A stretch of DNA of 64,000 bases from Paralvinella palmiformis (lineage: Eukaryota; Annelida; Polychaeta; Terebellida; Alvinellidae). Below are positions 1 to 10,520 of this stretch, piece after piece (within the stretch, counting starts at the first letter, position 1; the number at the start of each line of letters is the position of its first letter). The stretch is taken from positions 965,001 through 1,029,000 of the forward strand of contig JAODUP010000014.1 of assembly GCA_025642065.1 (NCBI GenBank), in the 5' to 3' direction. Under the pieces are notes generated by a model. It searched no databases. It had not been told where the DNA came from and saw only the letters and a list, made by a program, of their open reading frames with translations. A program made the position numbers and the translations under genes.

Positions 1-242
1 GGTGATTAAGTGCTGATATCCGAGTAATTCAGGCGAAAGTGGGAGGGGTATTATAAATACCTCAAAAGAGGCGATTGCTCTAAACAAGCATAGTAGCCAA
101 ATAGGGTAAAGAAACGTGGAACAAATAAGTTTTTTTGAACCTTTTATTGGCTAAATGGATCAAGATTAATAATTATTGATCTTTTCTAACATTATAATTA
201 CAAGCAATGTATATTTAATGCCCACATATCCGGTCCAGCCCG

Positions 243-440
243 GTTATTGATGTCGTATTATTCGTGTTGATTGATTGATGACTGACGGTTTAAGGCAACA
301 TTTGTGCACACTGTGGGTTAAATGGGCCAAAGCTAATGAAGCGAAGTCAAACATGAAACACCTCTGCCCACGCCGAGATTCGAACTCAAGTGGTAGTGAG
401 ATGTGATCCAACGCGCTACCAGTTAGACCACGGAGGCGCC
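243..440 (-). mobile_element. tRNA-derived SINE, family 1, minus strand
   Basis: Read on the minus strand, the element starts at about 440 with a tRNA-like head. It carries a pol III A-box-like stretch (TGGTCTAACTGG) and a B-box-like stretch (GTTCGAATC) about 40 bases on. After the head comes the tail shared by the other family 1 copies: a TTCGCTTCATTA block, then a GGCCCATTTA block, then a cgtcaatcatc-type 3' end near 250. Comparable copies lie at 1010, 11905, 36964 and 51960. It does not fold as a functional tRNA gene and has no coding capacity. Confidence 0.75.
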
Positions 441-1009
441 CCATCGTATTACTGATGTGTATCGGAAGATGATATTTAGATGGCACTGGCACGAAATATG
501 GCGTTTCGGCACTTTTCAGACATTAATAAACAACAAGCAAACTGAGAAATAAAGTTAAACACATATACTTATAGAACTTTTACATTATATTTTAATCGAG
601 ATAATGTCAAACTCCATGTATGTATTATTCTTAAACAATAGTTGATGAGCTGTTCGTCAATTCCAATCATTTCCGAACCTACATCGTGGTTATCAATAAA
701 ACTTTCAGGATGGAAAATATTTGGTTTTAATCGGTTGATGCCTGATTCAGGTAAATGTTATTATTTGATAAAGGGGCGTTGTTTCGATGACAAGAGTCAT
801 AAATCTACCCTAAATTTATCTATTTTCTTGAAATTCTCCTTCTCAGTATCAGTTGACTTCGCTATATAAGCCTTAACCAACACTCGTCACTATTATGATT
901 TTTTTAACAATCTGTTCTTTGGTTCATGGGACTTTTGGGATAAGAAATATCAGATCAGGATAATTACGTATTTAATGATATTGTGCTCGATTCTAAAGGT
1001 TACCCAAGG
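441..1009. other. unannotated stretch
   Basis: This AT-rich stretch holds no recognisable gene or repeat. The 75-codon open frame at 642-869 has no motif, no splice context and ordinary intergenic composition. Confidence 0.5.
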
Positions 1010-1200
1010 CCCCTCCATGGTCTAGTGGGAGTGTGTCGAACCATGGATTACTAACACCCGTGTTCGAATCTCGGCGTGGGTATATCTGAAGGTTGTTTCA
1101 TCTTTGACTTCGCTTCATTACCTTTGGAGGTGGCTCGGCCCATTTAGCCTACCATGTGCCCAAAAGTGGTCGTAAAACATCAATCACTATCTAAACATTA
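1010..1200 (+). mobile_element. tRNA-derived SINE, family 1
   Basis: The head reads CTCCATGGTCTAGTGGGAG, with an A-box-like segment, and GTGTTCGAATCTCGGCGTGG, with a B-box-like segment. The body follows: a TGTTTCATCTTTGACTTCGC block, TTACCTTTGGAGGT, then GGCCCATTTAGCC, ending near aaacatcaatcactatc. The same order of blocks is seen at 11905, 36964 and, inverted, at 243 and 51960. An A-rich stretch (aataaaaataaataa) begins about 90 bases downstream and may be the true 3' end. Confidence 0.8.
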
Positions 1201-1593
1201 GGCCCTACCAGTTCAAAATCCATACCGATACATATCTGATTTTGAAAGTATATTGTATTGTTCATTTTGATGCGTTTCCTGTTACACCAAAATAAAAATA
1301 AATAATTGTTATTGTTATACGTCAGTGACAGAATCGACAGGCTTAATGTAATCTGTATCAAATAGGCTTAATATAATCATATTATTATACCTTGCTTGGT
1401 TAGAACGTATGAATGAACTGAGGTATGAAATAAATGAATTTTAATCAGTCATTGGAACGTGAGAATGGAATCAGTAGCCGCATGAAATATAAATATGGCA
1501 GGACAATTAGTGTGTTTTTAATAACAGTCGGTAGCTTTTGGCACGGTGTTACAGTGTTTCATCTAATCATTGCATTTCCTAGATATTCGCCCT

Positions 1594-1645
1594 TCGACAC
1601 ACACACACACACACATATCAATTACGAACACATATGTTAGTAAGT
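1594..1645 (+). repeat. (CA)n with conserved right flank
   Basis: A short CA run is followed by ATCAATTACGAACACATATG and TTAGTAAG. The same flank, on the opposite strand, borders the long GT array at 51738-51860. The shared flank shows that this microsatellite belongs to a dispersed repeat and is not a chance expansion. Confidence 0.7.
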
Positions 1646-1646
1646 T

Positions 1647-2229
1647 TTATATAACAAGTTTACTTGTATATAAAATTCACCTTGGTTGTACGTGGGAATA
1701 GAATTATCTTTCCTAGGTCCAGTTATGTCCAGTTTGTACTATGACATTCAAGATTAGCTCTAATCTGCTTGTCATAAATAACATTTAAGAACTACAATAG
1801 TTAGAATAGCATAAATTAGGTCAGGTTTGAAAATAATTCAAACAGTACGGAAGCTATGACGCGCTATTACGGTCTGCTTCAGCGCAGATGTCAGTCTTTT
1901 AATAGCAATTAAGCTAAATAGTTTTAATAGTAGTCACTTCATGACGCCTGCCGTTGTAAAAACTGATCTTTGAAGACGGTAACAATTGGGTTATATAGTT
2001 TATATAGTATTGCTTTGAAGAAAGATACAGCAATTAAAAAATAGCTATAAATAGGGCTGCTTAGATAATTAATCTAAACATTCTCACTACTGCCGTGATC
2101 TGACTTGGGTGTTTTACTCCCAAACTCCACGGCTGTAGGTGATTCGTATTTTGATTTTGCTTGGCGGCTTAGGGACTGGCGAGACATTACACATGTCTCA
2201 GCAAGAAAAGTCGCCACTCTGGATTCAGT
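1647..2229 (+). repeat. unclassified dispersed repeat, copy A
   Basis: About 580 bases align by eye over nearly their whole length with 35752-36314 (copy B, same strand). Shared blocks include TTATGTCCAGTTTGTACTATG, the CTGCTT-to-CAGATGTCAG block, and TATAGTATTGCTTTGAAGAA. Both copies end with a nested stem-loop followed by CTCTGGATTCAGT. In copy A the outer stem pairs TGGCGGCTT (2162-2170) with AAGTCGCCA (2208-2216). The inner stem pairs GAGACAT with ATGTCTC (2181-2199). There is no long ORF. The element class is unknown; a non-autonomous DNA transposon is one possibility. Confidence 0.8.
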
Positions 2230-3100
2230 CCCCTGAAGAAACGTCCAGAGTTTGAATTCACGGTTCGAGATTCTCTGTGCCTGTGCCTTATTATACACAG
2301 CTAAAACACACAAACACACACGTAAGCACAAACACTCACTCACTTAAAACGGATTGATTTCCAAATAGAATCGAGTTTATTTAGCAATGTGCCTCCAACT
2401 GATAACACAACATTTTAATAAACAACAGAATTAATCATAGTTGCTCGCCATTTATTATAAATAAGCGGATACTCCGTTAACGGTTGTACGTCTGCAGGAC
2501 CCCTAGATCTGGAATTAAGTCCCGTCCAGTCCATGAAGGGTGTTTCATCGATCAGTTAGCTTCTGTTGGTTGTCATCAAGAACTGCTTGGCAGTTTTATC
2601 TCCTATTGATAGGTTTATCTACACACTTCGTTGAGAGAGACTCTTAGAAATGGTGCGCAATTAAATGCTAACACCTATGTTGCAAGTTAACAAATATGAT
2701 GCCGTAACTTTACACACTGTGATGTTAGCTGTTTGGTGTCCTGCATCGCTTCCCTTTTACAGCACACAGAAATAGTAACAGAAAAATGGTGGCACACGGT
2801 TGTATTTTTATTAGTACGAAGGGTGACCATTGTGTTATTTTTGTCACGCAGAAAGATGTAATAGTTTATAGGTTATAGGTTATGAAAAGCACCACATATT
2901 AACCGAAGGACAACAATCTAATTCCCGCTGTATAAAGGTTATGACAATAATGTAATATTAAATTTATTTATCCCCACCAGTAGAACAATTGTTGATGCCA
3001 TTTAGAACTAGCTGTTTGCTAATGTTTTGTATTGATTTAATGGTATCGATCCGCTACCAGATGTCATTTGCTGCGAATCTGTCCATACGTGAATCGTTAG
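2230..3100. other. unannotated stretch
   Basis: No gene or recognised transposon is visible. A short CA-rich patch lies near 2300-2330. Around 2535 a fragment reading AAGGGTGTTTCATCGATCAG resembles the tail of the family 1 SINEs but lacks a head. Confidence 0.4.
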
Positions 3101-3194
3101 ATGCATATACAACACGCCTGCGTGTACACACGCAGCGACCGCACATACACGCACAGTTTAACTTAGTAATGCACAGAGAATGCTCCCAAGTGAC

Positions 3195-3270
3195 AGTGAC
3201 GTGGCGTTTTCACACACACATGTACGCGCACACACATACAGACACACATACACACACACGCATACACACA

Positions 3271-3315
<45 letters not shown>

Positions 3316-3320
3316 GTAAC
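3195..3320. repeat. compound (CA)n-(TA)n-(TGTA)n microsatellite
   Basis: Imperfect CA/CG-rich runs lead into a TA run at about 3274-3302 and then TATG repeats. Open frames here on both strands are repeat artefacts. Confidence 0.9.
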
Positions 3321-3756
3321 AATTGTCGTGAATGCATCAGTTTCATAGTTTAGCAAATGTAGATTGATCGTTATTAAGACATTTTCATGCTATGTTGGCA
3401 TTCGTCTGATTTATTATATTTAGTAATTAGTATCATTATATTATATTAACATAACGTTCTGTATTTGTTGCCTGAATTAATAACTCTGTCACATATACCA
3501 TATTTACTATTTCATCACTCGAATATTGTATCGAAATATTGATAGACCAGACAGTCCATTACCAATTTTTATTTATTATACACATTTCCTGCCTATCACT
3601 TATGTCCCGTATCGTGATCGGCAAATACAATGAACGAGTTATTTGTTGAATAGATCAGAAATAGACAATGAAGCAATATGAATTGTTCCGGTAGAAACTC
3701 ACGGGGGGTGTCACTTTAAATAAAGTAATAAATAATGGTAGTTGGAGTTATATCAT

Positions 3757-3761
<5 letters not shown>

Positions 3762-3806
<45 letters not shown>
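3762..3806. repeat. (TA)n microsatellite
   Basis: An uninterrupted TA dinucleotide run of a little over 40 bases in unannotated AT-rich sequence. Confidence 0.95.
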
Positions 3807-4194
3807 ACATTACCACTACGATTTCCGAGGAAGGTCGGTTGGGATACACATGCTTTCTAAATAATTGATTTACTTTCGACAATAATAAGTATATACACAG
3901 CTATTGTAGTCAAATTAGATATGGCATATTTTATTTAGTTATTATGTATTTTGGAACTCATGCAAAGATACGTGCTACAAATTGTGCGCAGAAAGTATAA
4001 ATTAAAAGCAGAATTCATTAAAAAAAAACCATTAAACACTGGAAACATCGAGATATTAAAGATACACGTTAAAGGGGGGTGTAATGTATTAAAGGCAACA
4101 AAGTTTACAATGATCTTTTTGATTTGTTATCTATGTACATTATAGTAGCTTATGCAACTTAACAGGTACTAAACATTGCCATTTCTGCAATAGA

Positions 4195-5740
4195 CTCGAG
4201 AAAAAGGCTAAACCTGACTTTATGGGAACACGATCTCCAACAACTCTGACAATCCTTGTCAACTTTGGAACTGTATAAATAGGACTCTACATAGAAAGGC
4301 TTCGGTTTCTCTTCCCGCCCTTTATTCAACTAATTCATCCTGTAATTGTTTTTGCAAAAGTTCAAGGATAATATCAGCATAATTTATGCTTCTTTTCCCA
4401 GTTTGTGCTTCCAGTTGTAATATTGTTTTTTCAGTTGTACATCACCCTTGCACAGTGTTTAACATATTTATCACTAAGCTCCGGAGTGTTCCTTTTCATT
4501 TTAGAAACCATCTTTGCCAGCCAATGACCTAAACAGCTATATGCCCATTTCTAATCTATCATTCATATCTAAAGTATTAGACAAAATCGTATAGAGTCTT
4601 TTAAACGTTCACTTAAACTGTAATCACCTGTCTATTGTTTTTCAGTCTGCATACAAACAATTTCACTCTACATAAACCGCTTTATTGAAGGTTCACAACG
4701 ACATATCACTAAACATGAACACAGGAAAGGTCACAGCACTAACACTTTTAGGTTTATCTGCGGCCTTTGACACCATTGATTATTCTGTTCTTCTATATCG
4801 CCTCTCTGATTGGTATGGCATATCAGGCACACCACTCACTTGGATCCGCTCATTCTTAATAAATGGGTTTCAATTAATAAAAATAAGAAACTTTGTTTTC
4901 ATAAACAGTTCCTTTGTTTTGCTGTGTTCCTCAAGGCTCTGTTCTTGGACCACAACTGTTTACTCTGTATACCACACCACTAAGCTCTCTTATTCACAGC
5001 GACAAATTAGGCCACCATTTATTTCCAGATGATATCCAAGTATACATATCCTTATCTACAGCAGAGACTGATCTTTCTCTTAAACAACTTGGTGACTGTC
5101 TGGATATCTCTGGTTGGATGACAAACAATAAATTTAGGCTCAATGCGAACAAAACAGATTTCATTATTATTGGTGCATCCAGACAACGCAGCAAACTTAT
5201 TCGTTTTTGCCCTACACCCATCCTTAATCATAGCATCACACCATCAGACATTGTACTTAATCTTCGTGTTACATCTGATAGCGATTTTAATTTCAGAAAA
5301 CATATTTCTCTGACATGTCGCTCCTGCTTCTATCATATTCGTGTCGTTCGCCGTATTCATCGCTATGTTTCTTAGCCATCGAAAGCATTGCTACAACACT
5401 CATTACTAGTAAGCTTGATTACTGCAACTCTCTTCTTTATAACATCGCATCTAAGTATATTCTAAAACTTCAATGTGTTCAGAACTGCTTAGCTAGGGTT
5501 GTCACACACGGTCTCCTCGGTTCTCCCATTCTGTCCCACTTTTGAAATCTCTTCACTCCCATGGCTACCTGTTCAATCTCGCATCATTTTCAAACACTGC
5601 ACTATTGCCTTTCAAATTCTTTCTTCTGGAGAACCTTCATATCTATTTTCCATGCATTTCCAACAACAATTGAAAGTTCTGTTATTAAGACTAATACACA
5701 TGATAATTGCCCTATTTTTGCTATGACCAAAACATAAACA
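4195..5740 (+). pseudogene. decayed CR1/L2-like LINE reverse transcriptase (LINE A)
   Basis: Several frames read in order match the reverse transcriptase region of a non-LTR retrotransposon. About 4200-4500 holds a broken linker region. About 4505-4690 has the NSY-P-ISNLSF and QSAYK-FHST-TALLKVHND motifs. From 4740 come LSAAFDTID, WYGISGT and TWIRSFL. From 4914 come PQGSVLGP and, where YADD is expected, FPDD. From 5100 come ISGWMTNNK and LNANKT, then SKLDYCNSLLYNI and CVQNCLARVV near 5420-5500. Stops and at least two frame changes break it, so it is inactive. The catalytic Tyr-Ala is replaced by Phe-Pro. The endonuclease domain and a clear 3' end are not visible. Clade assignment is tentative. 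Confidence 0.9.
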
Positions 5741-6048
5741 TTTGAACTCACTTTTGTGTGAATCAACAACCGTGTTGAATAATATATTGGGAGAAACAGC
5801 ATATTTATCAAATATAATTGCTGTTGTTCGCAAATACTGACCTCTTGGTGCTACCAAGATTATATCATCAGAAAATATAAAAAAACTTAAAATATGTATT
5901 TCCAGACACCATCATTTGCAACTACTTTAAATATCAAACTTTCCATGTAAAAATAAAGAAAAGAATACGTAAAGAAATTAAATCTTATCTGGCCCCATTA
6001 GATATTCTAAACATTATACTACAAGTATTGTTCAATATAATATTCCTT

Positions 6049-6052
<4 letters not shown>
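5741..6052. other. unannotated AT-rich stretch after LINE A
   Basis: No motif is recognised. It could include the degraded 3' end of LINE A, but I cannot align it. Confidence 0.35.

Positions 6053-6118
<66 letters not shown>
6053..6118. repeat. (TA)n microsatellite
   Basis: An uninterrupted TA run of about 65 bases. Confidence 0.97.
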
Positions 6119-6121
<3 letters not shown>

Positions 6122-6430
6122 CACTACATATGACTTCAAGTAGACTGGCAATTAACAATTTACTAAATTATGTATGAAAGCCAAATCGATCAAAAGCTTT
6201 CTTCTAATCTAACATCTACCACCAATTACCTATCATTTCCTATGTTATCCACTGGATACGATAACAACATCGTTTGTTAATATTGCTCACCTACATAGAT
6301 ATTCCAATCCGGTTTTCTATTATCTGGATAATTGGAACATGATATATGTTTTCATTGACTAACTATAATGTAGACAATGATACCGTACCGATATGTAGTA
6401 ATTTCTGTTTCATGATCATTACATTAATGT

Positions 6431-6770
6431 ATATTTACGCTTAACTTCTCGATATTGCTTCATACGCGTCACCTCGAAATGTAATATATATTACGGTGTT
6501 GATGTGTCATGTGGCTTATGGATTTATGCTTAACTTCTGGATATTTGCCTCATACGCGTCACCTAAAAATGTGATATAGATATATATATATTACGGAGTT
6601 TATGTGTCATGTGCCATGTGTATTTACGCTTAACTTCTGGATATTGCTTGAGAGTGTCACCTTAAAATGTATTATATTAAAAAGTTTATGTGCCATGCGT
6701 ATTTATGTTTAACTTCTGGTTATCGCCTCATACGCGTCACCTCAAAATGTTTTACAGAGAGTTTATAAGT
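6431..6770 (+). repeat. four-copy tandem repeat, about 80-100-bp unit
   Basis: Each unit carries ATTTAYGCTTAACTTCTGG, then ATATTGCYTCATACGCGTCA, then a CCTNAAAATGT block and a TTTATGTGTCATGTG block. The TTAACTTCT anchor recurs at 6441, 6530, 6630 and 6709, giving periods of 89, 100 and 79 bases. Units differ by substitutions and by short TA insertions. No reading frame crosses the array. Confidence 0.9.
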
Positions 6771-6772
6771 AT

Positions 6773-6800
6773 ATACATAATGTATATCTACATTATGTAT
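6773..6800. repeat. perfect 12-bp inverted repeat
   Basis: ATACATAATGTA (6773-6784) is followed by a 4-base spacer and TACATTATGTAT (6789-6800), its exact reverse complement. It directly abuts the tandem array and may be part of the same element. Confidence 0.85.
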
Positions 6801-7679
6801 GACACCAGCATCGTGATGCAATAACCAAAATAGTTTAGAGACAGCAAACCATTCCAGGTTTCATAAACAGTCGTCTGCTGTCGTGGATTGAAATATGTAG
6901 TCCACATCAAAATATTGACATAACGAAGAAATTGCGGCATTGGCCAATTAATCGCGAATATATTCCATTCCTATTCAGATCACTATCAAAATCACCTCCA
7001 TCATTATATCAGCATATGATGTGATGATTTAATTGTATGCATAGCAACAATAATGCTTATATTTATGAGTTTTATTTATCTGGCGGTAGATAAATATATA
7101 TTAATACCAACTTACGATCATCCAACACGGCACATATTGGGCTATTGATACCGTTATTCAATGGTATTATATGATCACGCCAAAGTATTATATAACCACC
7201 ATGTGGCCTGGCTTGTGTAATAAATGAATGCTACAAAATGGCCGATATGAATAAACGTTTAAATCTAGGTACTCAATTATTAATTTTATGTCAATGTTAG
7301 TTTAAATATTTGCATATTATACTTTGACCCTAGCGGCATACGTATCGGCTTTAACTGTGCCTACGTAGGAACTTCTGGTCAAGCAGTTTTCCGGTCATGG
7401 GGTCAGTTCTAGGCTCTTCAACATTAGTATTAGTTCTCATTAGATATGATTTGCCCTCTTATCCTCAAATAGATTTATCTAGACGTGCTACGATTATGTA
7501 TAAAAGTATCGGTTCTTGACCGTTTATAATATTAACTCGGACTTTCGACCTACTTCGTATATATTACGATATCTTTCGAGATTGGCGTTTCTCAATCTGG
7601 TTCGTTTACGCCTTGGGTATATGATCTAATTATAGGGTGTTTTCCGCCAGATTGAACGAATGATACTGTATGTCTAGAA
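6801..7679. other. unannotated stretch
   Basis: AT-rich intergenic sequence with no gene, conserved repeat or coding motif that I can see on either strand. Confidence 0.4.
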
Positions 7680-7729
7680 TATACTACTACTACTACAACT
7701 ACTACTACTAATAATAATAATAGGTTTGG

Positions 7730-8312
7730 GGTGTTAGTGTACTGGATATTAGTGTGTGGACGTTAGTGTACGAACGTTAGTGTACATATATGTTTATGTA
7801 CCTGATTTCAGTGTAGGTGGGTGTTAGTGTACCAAATATTAGTGTACATTGAATATATCAGTAAATCCAAATCACACTAAGTACTATTGGTGTATTATGA
7901 ACACACCGTGTAATAGTACCATATACGTCACTGACAAACTTTGCAGAGCTTGCAAAGTTGCCCTTTGGAGTTTCTTGATCTTTGGAATTTTGATCTTTGG
8001 AATTATTTTGATATTTCGAAGATATGAAGACAACAACATGAGAATTCTCAGATTAGAAGGGGCTTCAGTTATAGATATTTCGACAGTCTCTCTGGAATTG
8101 CTTTAAAGATTTAAGTTATAATTGTACAGCATTACTTTTTTATAGTTTTAATATGCTGCATAGTAACGTTCACCTTTTTGTGTACTTAAATCTATGTACA
8201 CTAACCTCCGTACACTAATATCCAGTACACTAACGTTCACCTTTTTTGTACACTAACATCCAGTAAACAAACGTCAGGTTCGCTAACATCTCTGTACACT
8301 AACGTCCGTATT
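7730..8312. mobile_element. foldback-like element with subrepeated inverted arms
   Basis: The left arm (7730-7848) holds about six forward copies of a degenerate 10-mer, GTTAGTGTAC or ATTAGTGTAC. The right arm (about 8180-8312) holds the same motif inverted, as GTACACTAAC or GTACACTAAT. A block reading GTTAGTGTACTGGATATTAG on the left has its exact reverse complement in the right arm. The arms enclose about 330 bases with a small ORF. Long inverted repeats built of short subrepeats are the hallmark of Foldback-type elements, but no transposase is present. A (ACT)n tract lies just outside the left arm at 7682-7721. Target-site duplications were not identified. Confidence 0.65.
7897..8106 (+). 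CDS. small putative membrane ORF inside the foldback-like element
   Basis: An ATG-initiated frame of 69 codons lies in the spacer between the two inverted arms. It has an N-terminal Cys-containing segment (CNSTIYVTDKLCRACK), one hydrophobic helix of about 17 residues (WSFLIFGILIFGIILIF) and then a basic Arg-Arg turn and a polar tail. This would be a single-pass membrane topology if expressed. The helix is encoded partly by a direct repeat of ttgatctttggaatt, so the hydrophobicity may come from the repeat. No homologue is recognised and no splice or promoter signal supports it. It may be chance. Confidence 0.25.
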   Translation: MNTPCNSTIYVTDKLCRACKVALWSFLIFGILIFGIILIFRRYEDNNMRILRLEGASVIDISTVSLELL

Positions 8313-8399
8313 TTATATAGCGTTTTAATCAACTTAGAAATAGAATTAAAACATGGCTTAGCTCACATAGTCCAAAACAGTTCATCCTAAAATACACTG

Positions 8400-9070
8400 C
8401 TTCATAGATATTATAAACGGGCTAATTTAAATAAGTAGGCTTTAAGAACTATAAATAAATTTCCTTGCATGCTGCAAGTTTATTATTAGACAACTTGTCC
8501 ATAGTCTGAGGGGTGATGCTCGAAATATATATCTCTCTGTACATTGGTGTTTGGCTTTGTGGAACCGTGAACAGTGACCTAGATTCATGTCAGACTCGGT
8601 TCCATTATCAGAGATATTGGGATCGGATCGCTTAGATACACGGTGCTGTTCCACTCAGTCCTCTGAATGTTTGGAACCGAATCGAGTATAGTGAGTGATC
8701 TGAAAGCTACAGGAAGCCAGTGCAGCTGGAACAAACCTTTTGTTATATCCGCCCTTTTGCGAGTGCGTGTTCTCAGATGTCCAGCATAGTTCTGGAATTG
8801 TTGTACGAGGTTTGCCAGAGAGAAAGTGTAATAGAATATAACCATATATTGCCATAGACCAATCGAGAAATTATAAGTGCTCGGATTAAAGTCTTACAAG
8901 TCTCATCATTTACATACTTCGGAAAAGGTTCTATGTTTCGTATTGGACCAGAGCAGAACGTACACATAGAATTCAGCTGTTTCTCAATTTCAAGACTACT
9001 ATCCTGTCTTTACGCAATCTTTCAGCATCTTTCATCCACTCTGGGATATTGGTTATATCTTGGTCTGACA
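8400..9070 (-). pseudogene. decayed CR1-like LINE C-terminal fragment (LINE B)
   Basis: On the minus strand, from about 9070 down, frames read SDQDI-NIPEWM, then TLIRALIISRLVYGN. In a shifted frame comes LANLVQQFQNYAGHLRTRTR, followed by the near-invariant LFQLHWLPVAFRS at about 8690-8740. These are the C-terminal reverse transcriptase landmarks of CR1-type elements, and LINE C keeps the closely similar RLVTHTRK-EPITP region. Frameshifts and stops are frequent and the catalytic part is absent. Neither end is defined. Confidence 0.75.
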
Positions 9071-9615
9071 TAGATAGCCGTCAGAGATTGGCTATATACG
9101 CACCAATTTATGGCATCCATTAGGTTTTCCCACCATCTGAATAAGACAAATACACAGGCAAAAATAGATTGTCCTAACCAGATAGAAACATGTGTTTCCT
9201 GTTCGGTGTTTAATTAAAAGCTGTACCAAATGCATTAGCCCATTAACAGCCTTGTATCTTCATGTATTATACAAAATAGAACTGTTTTACGCAACGAATT
9301 GAGCCTAGGGCCAAACTGACTAGAAACTAATTTTATTTTCAAGGCCTAAATGAAAATGAAGCCAGAATAAAGTGTTTACGATATACATATTTCTTAATGT
9401 GGTATGTCAGAAGCTAACCAATTTTTACGAATAATTAGTGACACTGACACTCGTATTTACACTAGATTTCGAATTGATGACATGATGGTGAATACCGATA
9501 TGGTTGGAATTGATACTGGGGGAGCAATTACTAAACGATAGAAGAGAAAACGTAATATATGGAGTCGCCCCCTAGGTCATATGTCCCAAATGTGACCAAC
9601 GTCGAGATTAAACAA
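9071..9615. other. unannotated stretch
   Basis: No gene or repeat is recognised between LINE B and the tetranucleotide array. Confidence 0.4.
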
Positions 9616-9618
9616 ACC

Positions 9619-9846
9619 ACTCACTCACACACTCACTCACTCACTCACTCACTCACTCACTCACTCACTCACTCACTCACTCACTCACTCACTCACTCAC
9701 TCACTCACTCACCACTCACTCACTCACTCACTCACTCACTCACTCACTCACTCACTCACTCACTCACTCGCTCACTCACTCACTCACTCACTCACTCACT
9801 CACTCACTCACTCAATATATCAATCAATCATTCACTCACTCACTCA
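9619..9846. repeat. (ACTC)n tetranucleotide array with AATC tail
   Basis: More than fifty ACTC units occur with only a few single-base interruptions, then a short AATC segment (atcaatcaatcatt) and three more ACTC units. The 168-codon open frame across it (Thr-His-Ser-Leu repeats) is an artefact. A similar ACTC/AATC compound, inverted, lies at 40620-40752. Confidence 0.95.
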
Positions 9847-10312
9847 TACAGATATGCATTCAACAATTTGCTTCACCGCGGTGTAGAGGAGGCTATCAAT
9901 ATGTTCAGTAGGGTTCTTTGTTTAAAATCCCACTATCAGTCAGACATTTATATTGTTATCCTACTTTCCCTATGTTATGTTACCTCCGTCGTATCGAGGA
10001 TGCAAATGAAGCTGCCATATCTGATGTCACAAGATAGAATAGATAGATATAAGTACAACCGATAAAAGCATTAATATTGTATTATCAGTCCATGATAAGG
10101 GAGATTAATGCATTTCCATGTACTGTTTATGTACATAAAAAGACCATGACGCGTCTATTCAGCCATATTATTTTCGTAATTTATTGCAGCACAATGACGG
10201 CTACAACTCGAAAAAAGACCAACGCGGTTACCATAACGATAGTTGTCGCCGCCGTACGGAAGGGGGTGGAGGTAGGGGTGGTTTCTTATTGTAGATCACC
10301 GTTGTTACTTAG

Positions 10313-10315
<3 letters not shown>

Positions 10316-10360
<45 letters not shown>
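10316..10360. repeat. (TA)n microsatellite beside a SINE tail
   Basis: A TA run of about 44 bases ends just before the SINE fragment at 10370. Confidence 0.95.
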
Positions 10361-10363
<3 letters not shown>

Positions 10364-10369
10364 AATTTA

Positions 10370-10520
10370 GGACAGCGTGTCCGAAGGATGTTTCATCCGT
10401 CTCGTAGTTCCATTGCCGGTGTCGGCTATTCGATCCATTTAACCAATTACGGGGTCTTAAAATATGACACGTCAACATGGTATAAAGATCAGTTCAATAG
10501 CTATTATATGTAATCAATGT
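10370..10520 (+). mobile_element. headless SINE body, subfamily 1b
   Basis: It aligns with the minus-strand element at 16105-16380 through ACAGCGTGTCCGAAGGATG, TTTCAYCYGTCTC, AGTTCCATTGCC, CATTTARCC and GACACGTCAAC, and continues into a tcaa-tagctattata region. The tRNA-like head is missing and the TA array lies where it would be. The shared sequence beyond the body shows that the family's 3' unit is longer than in copies such as 1010. Confidence 0.75.

Noticed and set aside
244..492. 82-codon minus-strand frame
   Set aside because: It overlaps a SINE copy and has no protein features.
9559..10065. 168-codon open frame
   Set aside because: Nearly all of it is the ACTC tetranucleotide array read as Thr-His-Ser-Leu; there is no gene evidence.
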